Shown here: in pieces, positions 34,983 to 42,579 of the stretch
How positions within the stretch are numbered: the first letter of the stretch is position 1
Layout: each line of letters begins with the position of its first letter
Assembly (NCBI GenBank): GCA_963811365.1
Contig: CAWEQW010000002.1
Span: forward strand, 434,001 to 498,000
Direction of reading: 5' to 3'
DNA from: CAWEQW01 sp963811365
GTDB lineage: Bacteria; Actinomycetota; Actinomycetes; Propionibacteriales; Nocardioidaceae
DNA length: 64,000 nt
Program-made: the position numbers and the translations under genes
The notes under the pieces: generated by a model
Told to the model about the DNA's origin: nothing
Seen by the model: the letters and a program-made list of their open reading frames with translations, nothing else
The model's database searches: none

Positions 34983-35669
34983 GTGAAGCACCTGCTCGCC
35001 GTGGCCGCGCTGGCTGCCGCGGCCCCGTACCTGCTGGCTCCGGCCAGCGCGGCAGCCGTCCCGGTCGCCACCCGCAGCTACCCCGTCGCGCTCGCCGGCG
35101 CGGCCGTCGTCCACTACGGCGACCCGGCCAGCGCCCGCGCCTCCCTGTTGCTGGACGCGGCCGCCCGGTGGCAGCACGCGTACGCGGGCCCGGTGCGCCG
35201 GAGCCGGTTCACCTTCACGCTGCTCGACGACCAGGCCTGCGTCACCTACCGGCATCGGGTCGGGCAGGTTCGGCCCGGTCCCTGCATACCGGCCGACCGG
35301 CAGCCGCGCACCACGCCCCTGCGCTACGCAGCCCGGGCGATCGGGCATGCCGCGCTCGCGCGCGCGAACCACGACGGCAGCATCGGGCGGGCGGCCACCG
35401 TCCGGTTCATGGGCCGCACGGCCACCCTGTTCGCACCGACCGGGGTGCACGTGAGCGGGGTCCGCGACGCCAACGGCGACCGCTACGACGACGACGCCCG
35501 GGTCACCTTCAGCGTCGCGGATCGCGCGGTGTGCGCCGAGCTTCCGCTGCGTCCCGGTGGCCGGTACCGGGTGTACCCGACGGCCTGCCGGCAGCTGCCG
35601 GCGCGGGCGCTGCCGCCGGTCGGCACGCCGGGCGCCGGGGAGCACCCCGGCACGAACTCGTTGAGGTAG
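34983..35669 (+). CDS. Secreted protein of unknown function, C-terminus altered by transposon
   Basis: 228 residues. A clear signal peptide (MKHLLAVAALAAAAPYLLAPASA, cleavage likely near 23) precedes about 200 residues with three widely spaced Cys (QACVTY, PGPCIPA, RAVCAE) and a fourth in YPTACRQ, possibly disulfide-bonded. The segment GVRDANGDRYDDDARVTFSV resembles pilin-like or calcium-loop beta hairpins. I cannot name a family. The last few codons (about from 35650, TNSLR) lie in the transposase remnant, so the native C-terminus may be lost. GTG 34983 is preceded by GAGGAGCTCCGCC. Confidence 0.6.
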   Translation: MKHLLAVAALAAAAPYLLAPASAAAVPVATRSYPVALAGAAVVHYGDPASARASLLLDAAARWQHAYAGPVRRSRFTFTLLDDQACVTYRHRVGQVRPGPCIPADRQPRTTPLRYAARAIGHAALARANHDGSIGRAATVRFMGRTATLFAPTGVHVSGVRDANGDRYDDDARVTFSVADRAVCAELPLRPGGRYRVYPTACRQLPARALPPVGTPGAGEHPGTNSLR

Positions 35670-36493
35670 CTCTGCAGGTGCGCCTCATCGACCGATCCCT
35701 GGTGCTTGCCCAGGAGCCACCGCTTGGCCAGCGAGGCCACGCGATGCACCGCGGGGAGCAGCTCCCCGGGGTCCTCCCCGCGAGCACGCGCCGCGCGCTG
35801 GCTGCGTGGTTCGTGGCTGTAGCCGAGCATGTCGAGGCCGCGGTAGCCCATCCACCCGTCGGTGATGACCCGGGCACCTGGCTCGATGTGCTCGGTGACG
35901 AAGGCATGCAACGACTTCGCGGACCCATCGGCCAGGATCGCCATCCGCGCACGGCCGTAGCCGCGGGGCTCCTTGAGCTCGACGGCGATGCCCACCAGGG
36001 CCTTCTTGCCCTTGGCCCGGCCACCGCGCAGCCCTGGCTCCTCGCCGCCGATGTAGGTCTCATCGACCTCGACGGTGCCGGTCAACCGGTCCCTGCCCGG
36101 ACGCACCAGCACCGAACGCAGCCGGTGCAGCATCGCCCAGGCGATGGGATAGGAGCCGATCTCCAGCGCCCGCTGCAGGCTCAACGCGGACAGGCCGTCC
36201 TTCTGCGAGGCGAACAGCCAGCACGCCTCGAACCACACCGTCAGCGGCGTCCGGCGACGATCGAACATCGTGCCCGCCGTGACCGCCGTGCGTGCTCCAC
36301 AGGACGTGCACCGGTACCCGCCATCGGCCACCCTCCAGCCGCCGGCGTTGTGGCACCGCGGGCACACGAACCCCTCGGGCCAGCGCAGCCAGTCCAGATA
36401 GTCCAGGCAGTCCGCGTCAGTGCCGAACCACGACCGGAACTCACCCGCCGACCTCGGGTAGTGCACGCCCGCGCGCGGCTGCAGCGAAGTCAC
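35650..36493 (-). pseudogene. IS1595-family transposase, 3'-truncated
   Basis: About 281 codons remain. The N-terminal zinc ribbon has CPRCHNAGGW and CTSCGARTAVTAGTMF; the ISXO2-like DDE domain has GTVEVDETYIGGEEPG, KALVGIAVELKEPRGYGRARM, ITDGWMGYRGLDMLGY and, at the end, EAHLQSYLNEFV. The family continues for about 45 more residues (FRFNRR...), which are absent: the sequence changes abruptly at about 35650 into the secreted-protein gene. The start is GTG 36493, 38 nt inside the element end. It reads toward the interior of the module. Confidence 0.8.
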
Positions 36494-36531
36494 CAGGCCC
36501 AGGCTACTCCGGTCAGATGAATACCCCTGAC
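36409..36531 (-). repeat. IS1595-type terminus, right copy
   Basis: Inverted partner of 32286–32408. Its outer edge joins the broken kinase gene of IS copy B. Confidence 0.85.
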
Positions 36532-36753
36532 GACGTTGATACCGAGTTCGAGTGCCCGCAGACCGATCTCAATGAGCCGTCCTTCGATCACGTCTGAGGC
36601 CGACGGCGGGTTCGCGAGCCCGTAGAGGGCCTTCGCCCACTCGTCCTTCGTGAGGCGCAGAGCCTGTTCCTCGACCTCGATGCGCCGTGCTTCTGTGGTC
36701 TTCCCGGTGCCCGGCAGGCCTACAGTCAGGAACAGAGTCGGTCGTGTCGTCAT
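36531..36753 (-). pseudogene. P-loop kinase passenger gene, truncated copy
   Basis: The first 74 or so residues match the intact copy at 30159–30698 (GLPGTGKTTEARRIE to LELGINVV). The frame then reads into the IS1595-type end as RGIHLTGVAWAW and stops. The Walker A motif remains but the rest of the fold is lost. Confidence 0.85.
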
Positions 36754-36831
36754 CGCTTCCCTTCTGAGTGGTGCCGTCATCATCGTGACATCCGTTGTGC
36801 CGCATTCGGCGCGCTTGGAGCTGGCAGCCCC

Positions 36832-37668
36832 TCACGCGGCCACCGCCACGCTGCCGGCGCGAGCCTTCTGGCGCGAGAGATGCCGCAAGGTGGTCGCGAT
36901 GCAGGCGACCTGGAGCCAGCCGGTCGCCGAAGTGGTGGTGTTTTCGAAGGACTTCGCCAGACGGCGAGAACGGCCGAGGCGTCCATGGGCGACCTCGACC
37001 CGCCAGGCGTGCTGGATGGGCCGGAAGGTGGGCTGCTTGTCGTCCCACCCGACCCGGCGAACCTCGATGCCGTGGTCACCGCCCAAGGTTCGGGCCGCGG
37101 CGGCCGTGACCCCACGGTCTACCAGGACCAGCTCGAGGCGGTCGGTGACGCCCTGCCGGTCCAGGTGCTCCAGCATCAGCTCGCTGGCGCGGTTCTCGTG
37201 GGTTGAGGCGGGCACGACCAGCGCGGCCACCGGAAGGCCGGTCACGTCGACGGCGACGATGCGCTTGGCGCCCTTGGTGCGGCCGTAGGGGCCACCGCGG
37301 TCGTGGAAGGTGAAGCCACCGTTCGAGGCGCCGCGGGCGAGGTGGGTGTCGATGACGACCATCGACGGGGTCCCCTCGGCTCGACCGTCTGACGCGCGCG
37401 CTGCGGCGTGCAACACCGTCAGTGCCTGCGCCCAGGTTCCATTGCGTGACCAGCGGCGGAACTGCGACCAGACCCGCGTCCACGGCCCGAACGACTGCGG
37501 CAGGTAGCGCCACTGGCAGCCGGTCTGCGCGATGTACAGCATCGCGTCCACCACCGTCCGCAGGTCATCGGCATGCTTGCGGCCGCGCTTGCCGGGCGCG
37601 TTGAACACCGGCTCCAGCAGCTCCCACTGGTCATCGGTCAGGTCACTTGGGTACGACATGCCCCACAC
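36832..37668 (-). CDS. IS5-family transposase (copy B)
   Basis: 278 residues, identical to the transposase at 29244–30080 except Gly for Asp in GKRGRKHADD. It has the same N-terminal domain and catalytic residues (MVVIDTHLARG, VLVDRGVT). It appears intact, although its own element lacks the distal terminal repeat, so it could act in trans on copy A or on the whole 8.5-kb unit. GTG 37668 or ATG 37659 are the possible starts. Confidence 0.88.
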   Translation of the reverse strand: MWGMSYPSDLTDDQWELLEPVFNAPGKRGRKHADDLRTVVDAMLYIAQTGCQWRYLPQSFGPWTRVWSQFRRWSRNGTWAQALTVLHAAARASDGRAEGTPSMVVIDTHLARGASNGGFTFHDRGGPYGRTKGAKRIVAVDVTGLPVAALVVPASTHENRASELMLEHLDRQGVTDRLELVLVDRGVTAAAARTLGGDHGIEVRRVGWDDKQPTFRPIQHAWRVEVAHGRLGRSRRLAKSFENTTTSATGWLQVACIATTLRHLSRQKARAGSVAVAA

Positions 37669-37691
37669 GGTGACGACGCGCTCGATCCACG

Positions 37692-37717
37692 CAATAGGGA
37701 CACACCCAGTCAGAGCG
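37692..37717 (-). repeat. Outer terminal inverted repeat of IS copy B
   Basis: Exact inverted copy of 29195–29220. It contains the stop codon (TGA, 37712–37710) of the ABC-F gene. Confidence 0.85.
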
Positions 37718-39365
37718 GGAGGACGTGCCCCTCCCAGCGGCGGCGCAGCCAGCGGTCGTGGCTGGCGACCACGACGGTGCCGGCGGAGCTGCGCAGCGCC
37801 TCCTCGAGCTCCTCGGCCAGCGTGAGCGAGATGTGGTTCGTCGGCTCGTCGAGCAGCAGCAGGTCCGGCCGGCGGGCGACCAGCACCGCGAGCGCGAGGC
37901 GGCGCTGCTGCCCGACGCTGAGCACGCCCGCCGGCCGCGACAGCTCGCGGGGATGCAGCAGACCGAGCTCCCCCAGCGCGAGGCCGCCGTCGGTGGCCTC
38001 GGCGAACAGCTCGTGCGGCGTGCGGTCGGGTCGACGGAGGACCACGTCCTGAGGCAGGTACCCGACGCGACGCGCCGACACCTCAACGGTGCCGGTGGCC
38101 GGTAGGTCACCGGCGAGCACGCGCAGCAGCGTCGACTTGCCGGAACCGTTGGCCCCGGTCACCAGGAGCCGGCCCCGGGTCGCGAGATCGAGCCGGGAGA
38201 GCCGGAGCCGCCCGGGCACCTCGACGTCCCGCAGCCGGACGGCGGTGCCGCCGGACGGGTGGTGTGGCGCCGGCACGCCGCGGAAGGTGAGCGGTCGTGG
38301 CGGCTTCGGCACCGGGTCGGCCCGCAGCGCGTCGATGCGTCGTCGGGTGTCGCGCACCCGTCGGCTCACCGTCCTGGCCACCTTGGCGCCCTTATGGTGG
38401 TAGATGAACTTGTCGTTGTCCCTCGGCGGGCGGTTGTGCGCGACCTGGCGGGCGGTGGTCCGCCCCGCGGTCCGCAGCGCCTCGAGCTCGTCCTGCTGTG
38501 CGGCGTACGCCTCCTCCCAGCGCCGACGGCTGTCCCGCTTCGCCACCAGGTAATCGGTGTAGCCCCCGGCGTACCGGTTGCCACCGGAGCCGTCCATGCC
38601 GAGGTACGCCGGGTCGAGGTCGACGACCGCGGCGCACACCGTGTCGAGGAAGGCCCGGTCGTGGCTGGCGACCACGACGACGCCGGGCGCCTCGACGACG
38701 ACCTCCTCGAGGAAGGTCACGGCCTGGTCGTCGAGGTGGTTCGTGGGCTCGTCCAGCAGCAGACAGGTCGGTCGGCGGGCGACCATCGCCGCCAGCGCGA
38801 GCCGGCTGCGCTGCCCGCCGGACAGCGTCGCGACGCGACGGTCGCGGTCGACGGTGCCGAGCCCGAGCCGGTGCGCGGCGAGCTCCGCGCGGCGGTCCGC
38901 TCCCCAGGCGTCGTGAAGCTCGGCCCAGTCGAGCAGGTCGGCGTACGCCGCCGCGATCCGGCCGGTGTCGGTGTCGCCGGTGAGATCGCCGTCGCCGGCC
39001 AGCTGGCCGGCCAGCCGCTCCAGCTCGGCCACCGCGCGGTGTGCGGCGGCGAGCGCGTCGGAGAGCACCTCCGCCACGGTCGCACCCGGAGGCAGATCCG
39101 GCTCCTGCCCGAGGTAGCCGAGCTCTGCCGGGCCGGTCACCGTCCCGGCGTCGGCCGGCTCTAGGCCTGCCACCAGGCGCAGGAGCGTGGACTTGCCGAC
39201 GCCGTTCTCGCCGACCAGACCCACCGGGCGTCCCGGGACCGCCACGAGGTCGACGCCGTCGAGGACGACCCGGTCGCCGTAGGCCTTGGCGACGTCGCGC
39301 GCCACCAGAGCGGAGGAAGGACCGGCGACGGTGCCGGTAAGGGGCGTGGAGGGGGACCTGGACAT
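37710..39365 (-). CDS. ABC-F ATPase (antibiotic-resistance type), stop codon in IS end
   Basis: 551 residues, two ABC domains and no membrane segment. Domain 1: GLVGENGVGKSTLLRLVAG, TLSGGQRSRLALA, CLLLDEPTNHLDD. Linker: RDSRRRWEEAYAAQQDELEALR and NDKFIYHHKGAKVARTVSRRVRD. Domain 2: LLVTGANGSGKSTLLRVLAG, LSVGQQRRLALAVL, LLLLDEPTNHIS. ABC-F proteins act on the ribosome; this type often protects it from macrolides, lincosamides or pleuromutilins, but the drug cannot be read. The frame is open to a TTG at 39485, but ATG 39365 (MSRSPSTPLTG) is the sensible start. The C-terminus RRRWEGHVLPL ends at a TGA inside the IS repeat, so a few native residues may be missing. Confidence 0.88.
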   Translation of the reverse strand: MSRSPSTPLTGTVAGPSSALVARDVAKAYGDRVVLDGVDLVAVPGRPVGLVGENGVGKSTLLRLVAGLEPADAGTVTGPAELGYLGQEPDLPPGATVAEVLSDALAAAHRAVAELERLAGQLAGDGDLTGDTDTGRIAAAYADLLDWAELHDAWGADRRAELAAHRLGLGTVDRDRRVATLSGGQRSRLALAAMVARRPTCLLLDEPTNHLDDQAVTFLEEVVVEAPGVVVVASHDRAFLDTVCAAVVDLDPAYLGMDGSGGNRYAGGYTDYLVAKRDSRRRWEEAYAAQQDELEALRTAGRTTARQVAHNRPPRDNDKFIYHHKGAKVARTVSRRVRDTRRRIDALRADPVPKPPRPLTFRGVPAPHHPSGGTAVRLRDVEVPGRLRLSRLDLATRGRLLVTGANGSGKSTLLRVLAGDLPATGTVEVSARRVGYLPQDVVLRRPDRTPHELFAEATDGGLALGELGLLHPRELSRPAGVLSVGQQRRLALAVLVARRPDLLLLDEPTNHISLTLAEELEEALRSSAGTVVVASHDRWLRRRWEGHVLPL

Positions 39366-39433
39366 GGAGGGACACCGTTCGGGACGAGGGTGCGCGCCGG
39401 GCGGAGCGGCTCTCGGACGCGAGTGGGACGCAG

Positions 39434-39529
39434 TCAGCTCAACATGTCGTCGCCGAGTGTGCGGGACCACCTGTCGGTCTGGCAACCGGATTTCTGGTCA
39501 GCGGACCGCCGCCCGGGAGTGGGCACCAT
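39434..39529 (-). CDS. Possible 31-residue leader peptide before the ABC-F gene
   Basis: An ATG frame encoding MVPTPGRRSADQKSGCQTDR and then WSRTLGDDMLS, ending 68 bp before the ABC-F ATG on the same strand. Several antibiotic-resistance ABC-F genes are controlled by ribosome stalling on short upstream frames. Here the proposal rests on position only; no clear ribosome binding site was found. Confidence 0.25.
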   Translation of the reverse strand: MVPTPGRRSADQKSGCQTDRWSRTLGDDMLS

Positions 39530-39633
39530 GGCCGGAGCCCGAGGCTGCGCGAGACCGGCCCGGGATCGGCCCGGGATGGGCGTCGAGGTACGCACGGGTC
39601 TCGGTCCGCTCAGCCGCAGTCCGCGTTCGGCAG

Positions 39634-39654
39634 CGACGTCCTCCCGGGACGTCG
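39634..39654. promoter_or_regulatory. Hairpin in the ABC-F leader region
   Basis: CGACGTCC (39634–39641) pairs with GGACGTCG (39647–39654) around a 5-nt loop. It may be an attenuator or operator. Confidence 0.3.
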
Positions 39655-39878
39655 TCGCCCTGAGGAGCCCGACGGCCCGGCACTCCCGTGGGGTGCGCCG
39701 GACCCGCCGACGCCGGCGTGGAACACGTGCCCGCCCTCGCCGTTGCCGGCCACGTGGTAGCCGGGGAGCAGCGACGCGCCTGCGCCTGCGCCTGCGCCGC
39801 ACCGTGCGCCCGACGCGGGTCGGAGCGATCTGAACAGGCTCGCGCAGGAGTCGTTGGTGCGAGGCGCATAATGACCGG

Positions 39879-40019
39879 CTGAGCTGGGCCGAGGGAGGCG
39901 CGACGGACGTGGCCGACGGGCGGCTGTTGTGCCCGCACCACCACCGACTCGCCCACGACGTTCGCTACGCCATGCGCCGGCTGTCCTCCGGCGGGGTCCG
40001 CTTCCGCCGGAGGAGGTGA
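39879..40019 (+). pseudogene. HNH endonuclease (DUF222-type), C-terminal remnant
   Basis: Forty-six codons ending in TGA read LSWAEGGATDVADGRLLCPH, then HHRLAHDVRYAMRRLSSGGV and RFRRRR. This is the end of the actinobacterial DUF222/HNH proteins, whose HNH motif closes with L-C-x-x-H-H. The upstream part of the gene, including the first half of the HNH motif, is absent, so the piece is a relic. These proteins are multicopy in actinobacteria. Confidence 0.65.
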
Positions 40020-40106
40020 CGGCATGCCCGCGTGCTCACCCGTGCAGCCCCCGCCGAGCGGCGGTGGCCGCGGCGACCCACTGCTCCGTCCGCGTCCGGG
40101 CTGCCC

Positions 40107-41576
40107 TCAGGCGCGCGCCCGGGACCGCGAACGCGAGCGGCGTCGGCGGTTCGGTGCGCCGGTCGTCGAGCCGCCACTGGTCGTCGAGCCGCCACTGGTC
40201 TTGGAGCCCCCACCGGTCGTCGAGCCGCCTGCAGTGTGCGAGCCGCTCGTCGAGGTCGCCGTCGTGCGGCGGCGGTTCCGCGTCGGGCGGCCGCCTGCCC
40301 GGCGTCCGCCCTGGCTCCCGGCCGGGTCGGCCACCGGGTGTGCTGCTGCCGGGTGTGCTGCCGGGGCCACGAACCGTCGCTCGCCGGGTGCGATCTCCTG
40401 CAGCAGCGGGTGTCCGGGCGCGACCACCGTGACGGTCGGCTTCACGCCGGCCTTCCGGGTGAGCGCACGCACGTCGGTGACCTGGGCGTCGGTCATCAGC
40501 GTGACGACCGTCCCCTCGGCGCCGGCCCGGGCGGTGCGGCCCGAGCGGTGCACGTACGCCTTGTGCTCCACCGGCGGGTCCGCGTGCACGACGAGGCTGA
40601 CGTCGTCGACGTGGATGCCGCGCGCCGCGATGTCGGTGGCCACCATCGTGCTGGCGGTGCCGTCGCCGAAGGCGCTCAGGTTCCGGGTCCGGGCGTTCTG
40701 CGACAGGTTGCCGTGCAGCTCGACAGCGGGCACGCCCCGCGCGTTGAGCTGCCGGGCCAGCGCCTTGGCGCCGTGCTTGGTCCGGGTGAAGACCACCGTC
40801 CGGCCCGGCGCCGCGGCGAGCTCGGCGAGGACCGGCACCCGGGCGTCCTTGTCGACGTGCAGCACGTGGTGCGCCATCCGGCCGACAGGGGACTGGGCGG
40901 TGTCGACGCTGTGCGTGACCGGGTTGTGCAGGTACCTCTTCACCAGCACGTCGACGCCGGCGTCGAGGGTTGCCGAGAACAGCAGCCGCTGGCCGTCGGC
41001 CGGCGTTCGGTCGAGCAGCCGCCGCACCACGGGCAGGAAGCCGAGGTCGGCCATGTGGTCGGCCTCGTCCAGCACCGTCAGCTCGACGGCGCCCAGGTCG
41101 ACGTGCCCGGACTGCAGGTGGTCGGCGAGCCGGCCCGGGCAGGCGATGACCAGGTCGACGCCGTTGCGCAGGCCGGTGATCTGCGGCCCCGGCCGTACGC
41201 CGCCGAAGACGGTGAGCGTGCGCAGGCCCAGGGCACCCGCCAGAGGGGCCGCGGCCTCCTCGATCTGGGTGGCGAGCTCACGGGTCGGGGCCAGCACGAG
41301 CGCCCGGGGCTGCCGGGGGCGACGCGGCGTGCGGGACGCGGCCAGCCGGGCGAGGAGCGGGAGCAGGAACGCGTAGGTCTTGCCCGAGCCGGTGCGGCCG
41401 CGGCCGAGCACGTCGCGGCCGGCCAGTGCGTCGGGCACGGTGGCCGCCTGGATGGGGAAGGCAGAGGTGATGCCGCGTGCGGCGAGGGCGTCGGCCAGCG
41501 CGGGCGGGACGCCGAGGTCGCGGAAGCTGGGGGACGGGAGGGCAGAGGTGTCTGTCGGGGGACGGGTGGCCGCCAT
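40107..41576 (-). CDS. DEAD-box RNA helicase with repeat tail
   Basis: 489 residues. The Q motif is PSFRDLGVPPALADALAARGITSAFPIQAATVPD. Walker A is GRGRTGSGKT, Ia PTRELATQI, II VLDEADH, III LFSATLD, and VI YVHRSGRTARAG, so the ATPase core is complete. The tail beyond about residue 400 is low-complexity, with tandem GGSTTG/GGSKTSG units (about 18-bp DNA repeats around 40165–40225) and a basic end, PNRRRRSRSRSRARA, likely to bind RNA. It resembles RhlE/CsdA-like helicases of ribosome assembly or cold shock. Copy number of the tail repeats may vary between strains. Confidence 0.92.
   Translation of the reverse strand: MAATRPPTDTSALPSPSFRDLGVPPALADALAARGITSAFPIQAATVPDALAGRDVLGRGRTGSGKTYAFLLPLLARLAASRTPRRPRQPRALVLAPTRELATQIEEAAAPLAGALGLRTLTVFGGVRPGPQITGLRNGVDLVIACPGRLADHLQSGHVDLGAVELTVLDEADHMADLGFLPVVRRLLDRTPADGQRLLFSATLDAGVDVLVKRYLHNPVTHSVDTAQSPVGRMAHHVLHVDKDARVPVLAELAAAPGRTVVFTRTKHGAKALARQLNARGVPAVELHGNLSQNARTRNLSAFGDGTASTMVATDIAARGIHVDDVSLVVHADPPVEHKAYVHRSGRTARAGAEGTVVTLMTDAQVTDVRALTRKAGVKPTVTVVAPGHPLLQEIAPGERRFVAPAAHPAAAHPVADPAGSQGGRRAGGRPTRNRRRTTATSTSGSHTAGGSTTGGGSKTSGGSTTSGGSTTGAPNRRRRSRSRSRARA
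40165..40225 (-). repeat. Tandem 18-bp repeat in the helicase tail
   Basis: Three to four imperfect units of GTCGTCGAGCCGCCACTG (plus-strand reading). They encode Gly-Gly-Ser-Thr-Thr-Ser-type repeats. Confidence 0.6.
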
Positions 41577-41824
41577 GGGGTGCTCCGAGGGTCGAGGGGT
41601 GGTCGTCCTGCCCGGCGCGACTCGTCGGTGGTCGCGGCGTCTGGGGGGATGACACGGGATGACACGGATGGGACCGATGTCGCGACGTGAAAGCCGGCCC
41701 GAGGCAGAACAGGCGGGGCCGGCAGCACCACACTACCGGGACGAGCGGGTGGAACACGAATGCGGTCCGCGTGACCTGCACGACGGTGCCCGCCACAATG
41801 GCCCGGTGACCGCTCGGACGCCCA
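41577..41824. other. Divergent intergenic region, nothing definite
   Basis: About 250 bp between the helicase start and the nucleotidyltransferase. It must hold the helicase promoter. A short direct repeat (GATGACACGG, twice near 41648–41667) is the only structure noticed. Confidence 0.4.
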
Positions 41825-41872
41825 GCAGATGACCACCCCGGCAGATGACCACCCCGGCAGATGACCACCCCG
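41825..41872 (+). repeat. Three tandem 16-bp repeats carrying start codons
   Basis: GCAGATGACCACCCCG occurs three times head to tail. Each unit carries an ATG, and because 16 is not a multiple of three, the ATGs fall in different frames. Only the middle one (41845) is in frame with the nucleotidyltransferase; the first opens an 11-codon frame that ends inside the array. Confidence 0.75.
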
Positions 41873-42501
41873 GCGACGCCGGCCGGATGGGCGCCGGCGG
41901 GTCGGGAGCGCCGGTCTGGGCGCCGACCGCCCAGGACCAGGCGTTCCTCCGCGTCTACGGGCGCTGGGACCCGTTGACGCCTGCCGAGACACGGGACCTG
42001 ATGGACGGCTTCCCAGCGCCGTGGTGGCTCGTCGGCGGCACCGCGATCGAGGCGTTCACCGGGGTGCCCCGGGTCCACGAGGACGTCGACCTGGTGATCT
42101 TCGCCGCGCACGTCCCCGAGCTGCGCCGGCATCTCGGGCAACGGTTCCACCTCTGGAGCAACGACGGCGGCACCTTCATCTGGCTGCGTGAGCACGCGGA
42201 CGCCCCGTGGCTCGTGGACTGCATCCTCAACCCGTCCGTCGGCGGCCTGTGGCAGTCGAAGCGGGACCGCGCGCACATCGCGCCGCTGGAGGAGGTCACC
42301 TGGGTCGCCGGTGACGGCGTCCGCTACCTCGACCCGGCGATCGTGCTGCACTTCAAGGCCTCGCACGCCAGACCCGAGGACCTCGTCGACCTCGAGAACG
42401 CCTGGCCGCTGCTGACGGCTCAGCAGCAGCGGTGGCTGCGGGACGCGGTCGCCCGGTCGAACCCGGACAGCCCCTGGAACGGGCGTCTTGGCGACGCCTG
42501 A
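41845..42501 (+). CDS. Nucleotidyltransferase-fold protein (AadB/LinB-like)
   Basis: 218 residues. WWLVGGTAIEAFTGVPRVHEDVDLVIF carries GG and the DxD metal pair of the polymerase-beta-like nucleotidyltransferase fold, in the spacing of aminoglycoside and lincosamide adenylyltransferases. FHLWSNDGGTFIWLREH and KRDRAHIAPLEEV follow. The target could be a drug or another small molecule; a toxin-type role is less likely because no antitoxin is adjacent. ATG 41845 lies in the middle of a 16-bp tandem array; ATG 41887 (MGAGGSGAPVWAP) is a credible alternative start that would place the array in the leader. Confidence 0.75.
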   Translation: MTTPADDHPGDAGRMGAGGSGAPVWAPTAQDQAFLRVYGRWDPLTPAETRDLMDGFPAPWWLVGGTAIEAFTGVPRVHEDVDLVIFAAHVPELRRHLGQRFHLWSNDGGTFIWLREHADAPWLVDCILNPSVGGLWQSKRDRAHIAPLEEVTWVAGDGVRYLDPAIVLHFKASHARPEDLVDLENAWPLLTAQQQRWLRDAVARSNPDSPWNGRLGDA

Positions 42502-42579
42502 GCCCCGCAGCGAACGCCAGACTGCTGCGTTGCTGGCGCGACGGTGCGGGCGCTTGGCCGCGCGGGCAGACTGGCCGGC

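Larger units (their letters stand above)
32286..36531. mobile_element. 4.2-kb module bounded by inverted IS1595-type termini
   Basis: Both ends carry the same 123-bp sequence in inverted orientation (32286–32408 and 36409–36531), beginning GTCAGGGGTATTCATC. That sequence is the outer end plus the first 28 codons of an IS1595-type transposase. Inside lie an RHH gene, a membrane-protein gene, a second membrane protein, a broken AAA ATPase, a secreted protein and a 3'-truncated transposase. No matching target duplication is seen, so the present arrangement has been rearranged since insertion. The right end interrupts the kinase gene of IS copy B. Confidence 0.65.
36531..37717 (-). mobile_element. 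IS5-like element with kinase passenger, copy B (truncated)
   Basis: Inverted copy of 29195–30773, nearly identical over 1.19 kb. The outer end (37692–37717) is intact; the other end is cut inside the kinase gene at about 36530 by the IS1595-type terminus. With copy A it frames an 8.5-kb segment as a composite-transposon-like unit. Confidence 0.85.
39366..39878. other. Long leader upstream of the ABC-F gene, no supported protein gene
   Basis: About 510 bp. On the minus strand it includes a possible leader peptide (39434–39529) and a hairpin (39634–39654). The length suits a regulated 5' leader of a resistance ABC-F gene. No other gene is evident. Confidence 0.4.

Noticed and set aside
29195..37717. 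A prophage or integrative element with integrase and att sites
   Set aside because: No integrase, phage structural gene, tRNA or att-like direct repeat was found; the boundaries are IS ends.
41845..42501. The nucleotidyltransferase as an AbiEii-type toxin
   Set aside because: No AbiEi-like antitoxin or HTH partner lies beside it; the GG...DxD spacing suits drug-type nucleotidyltransferases equally well.
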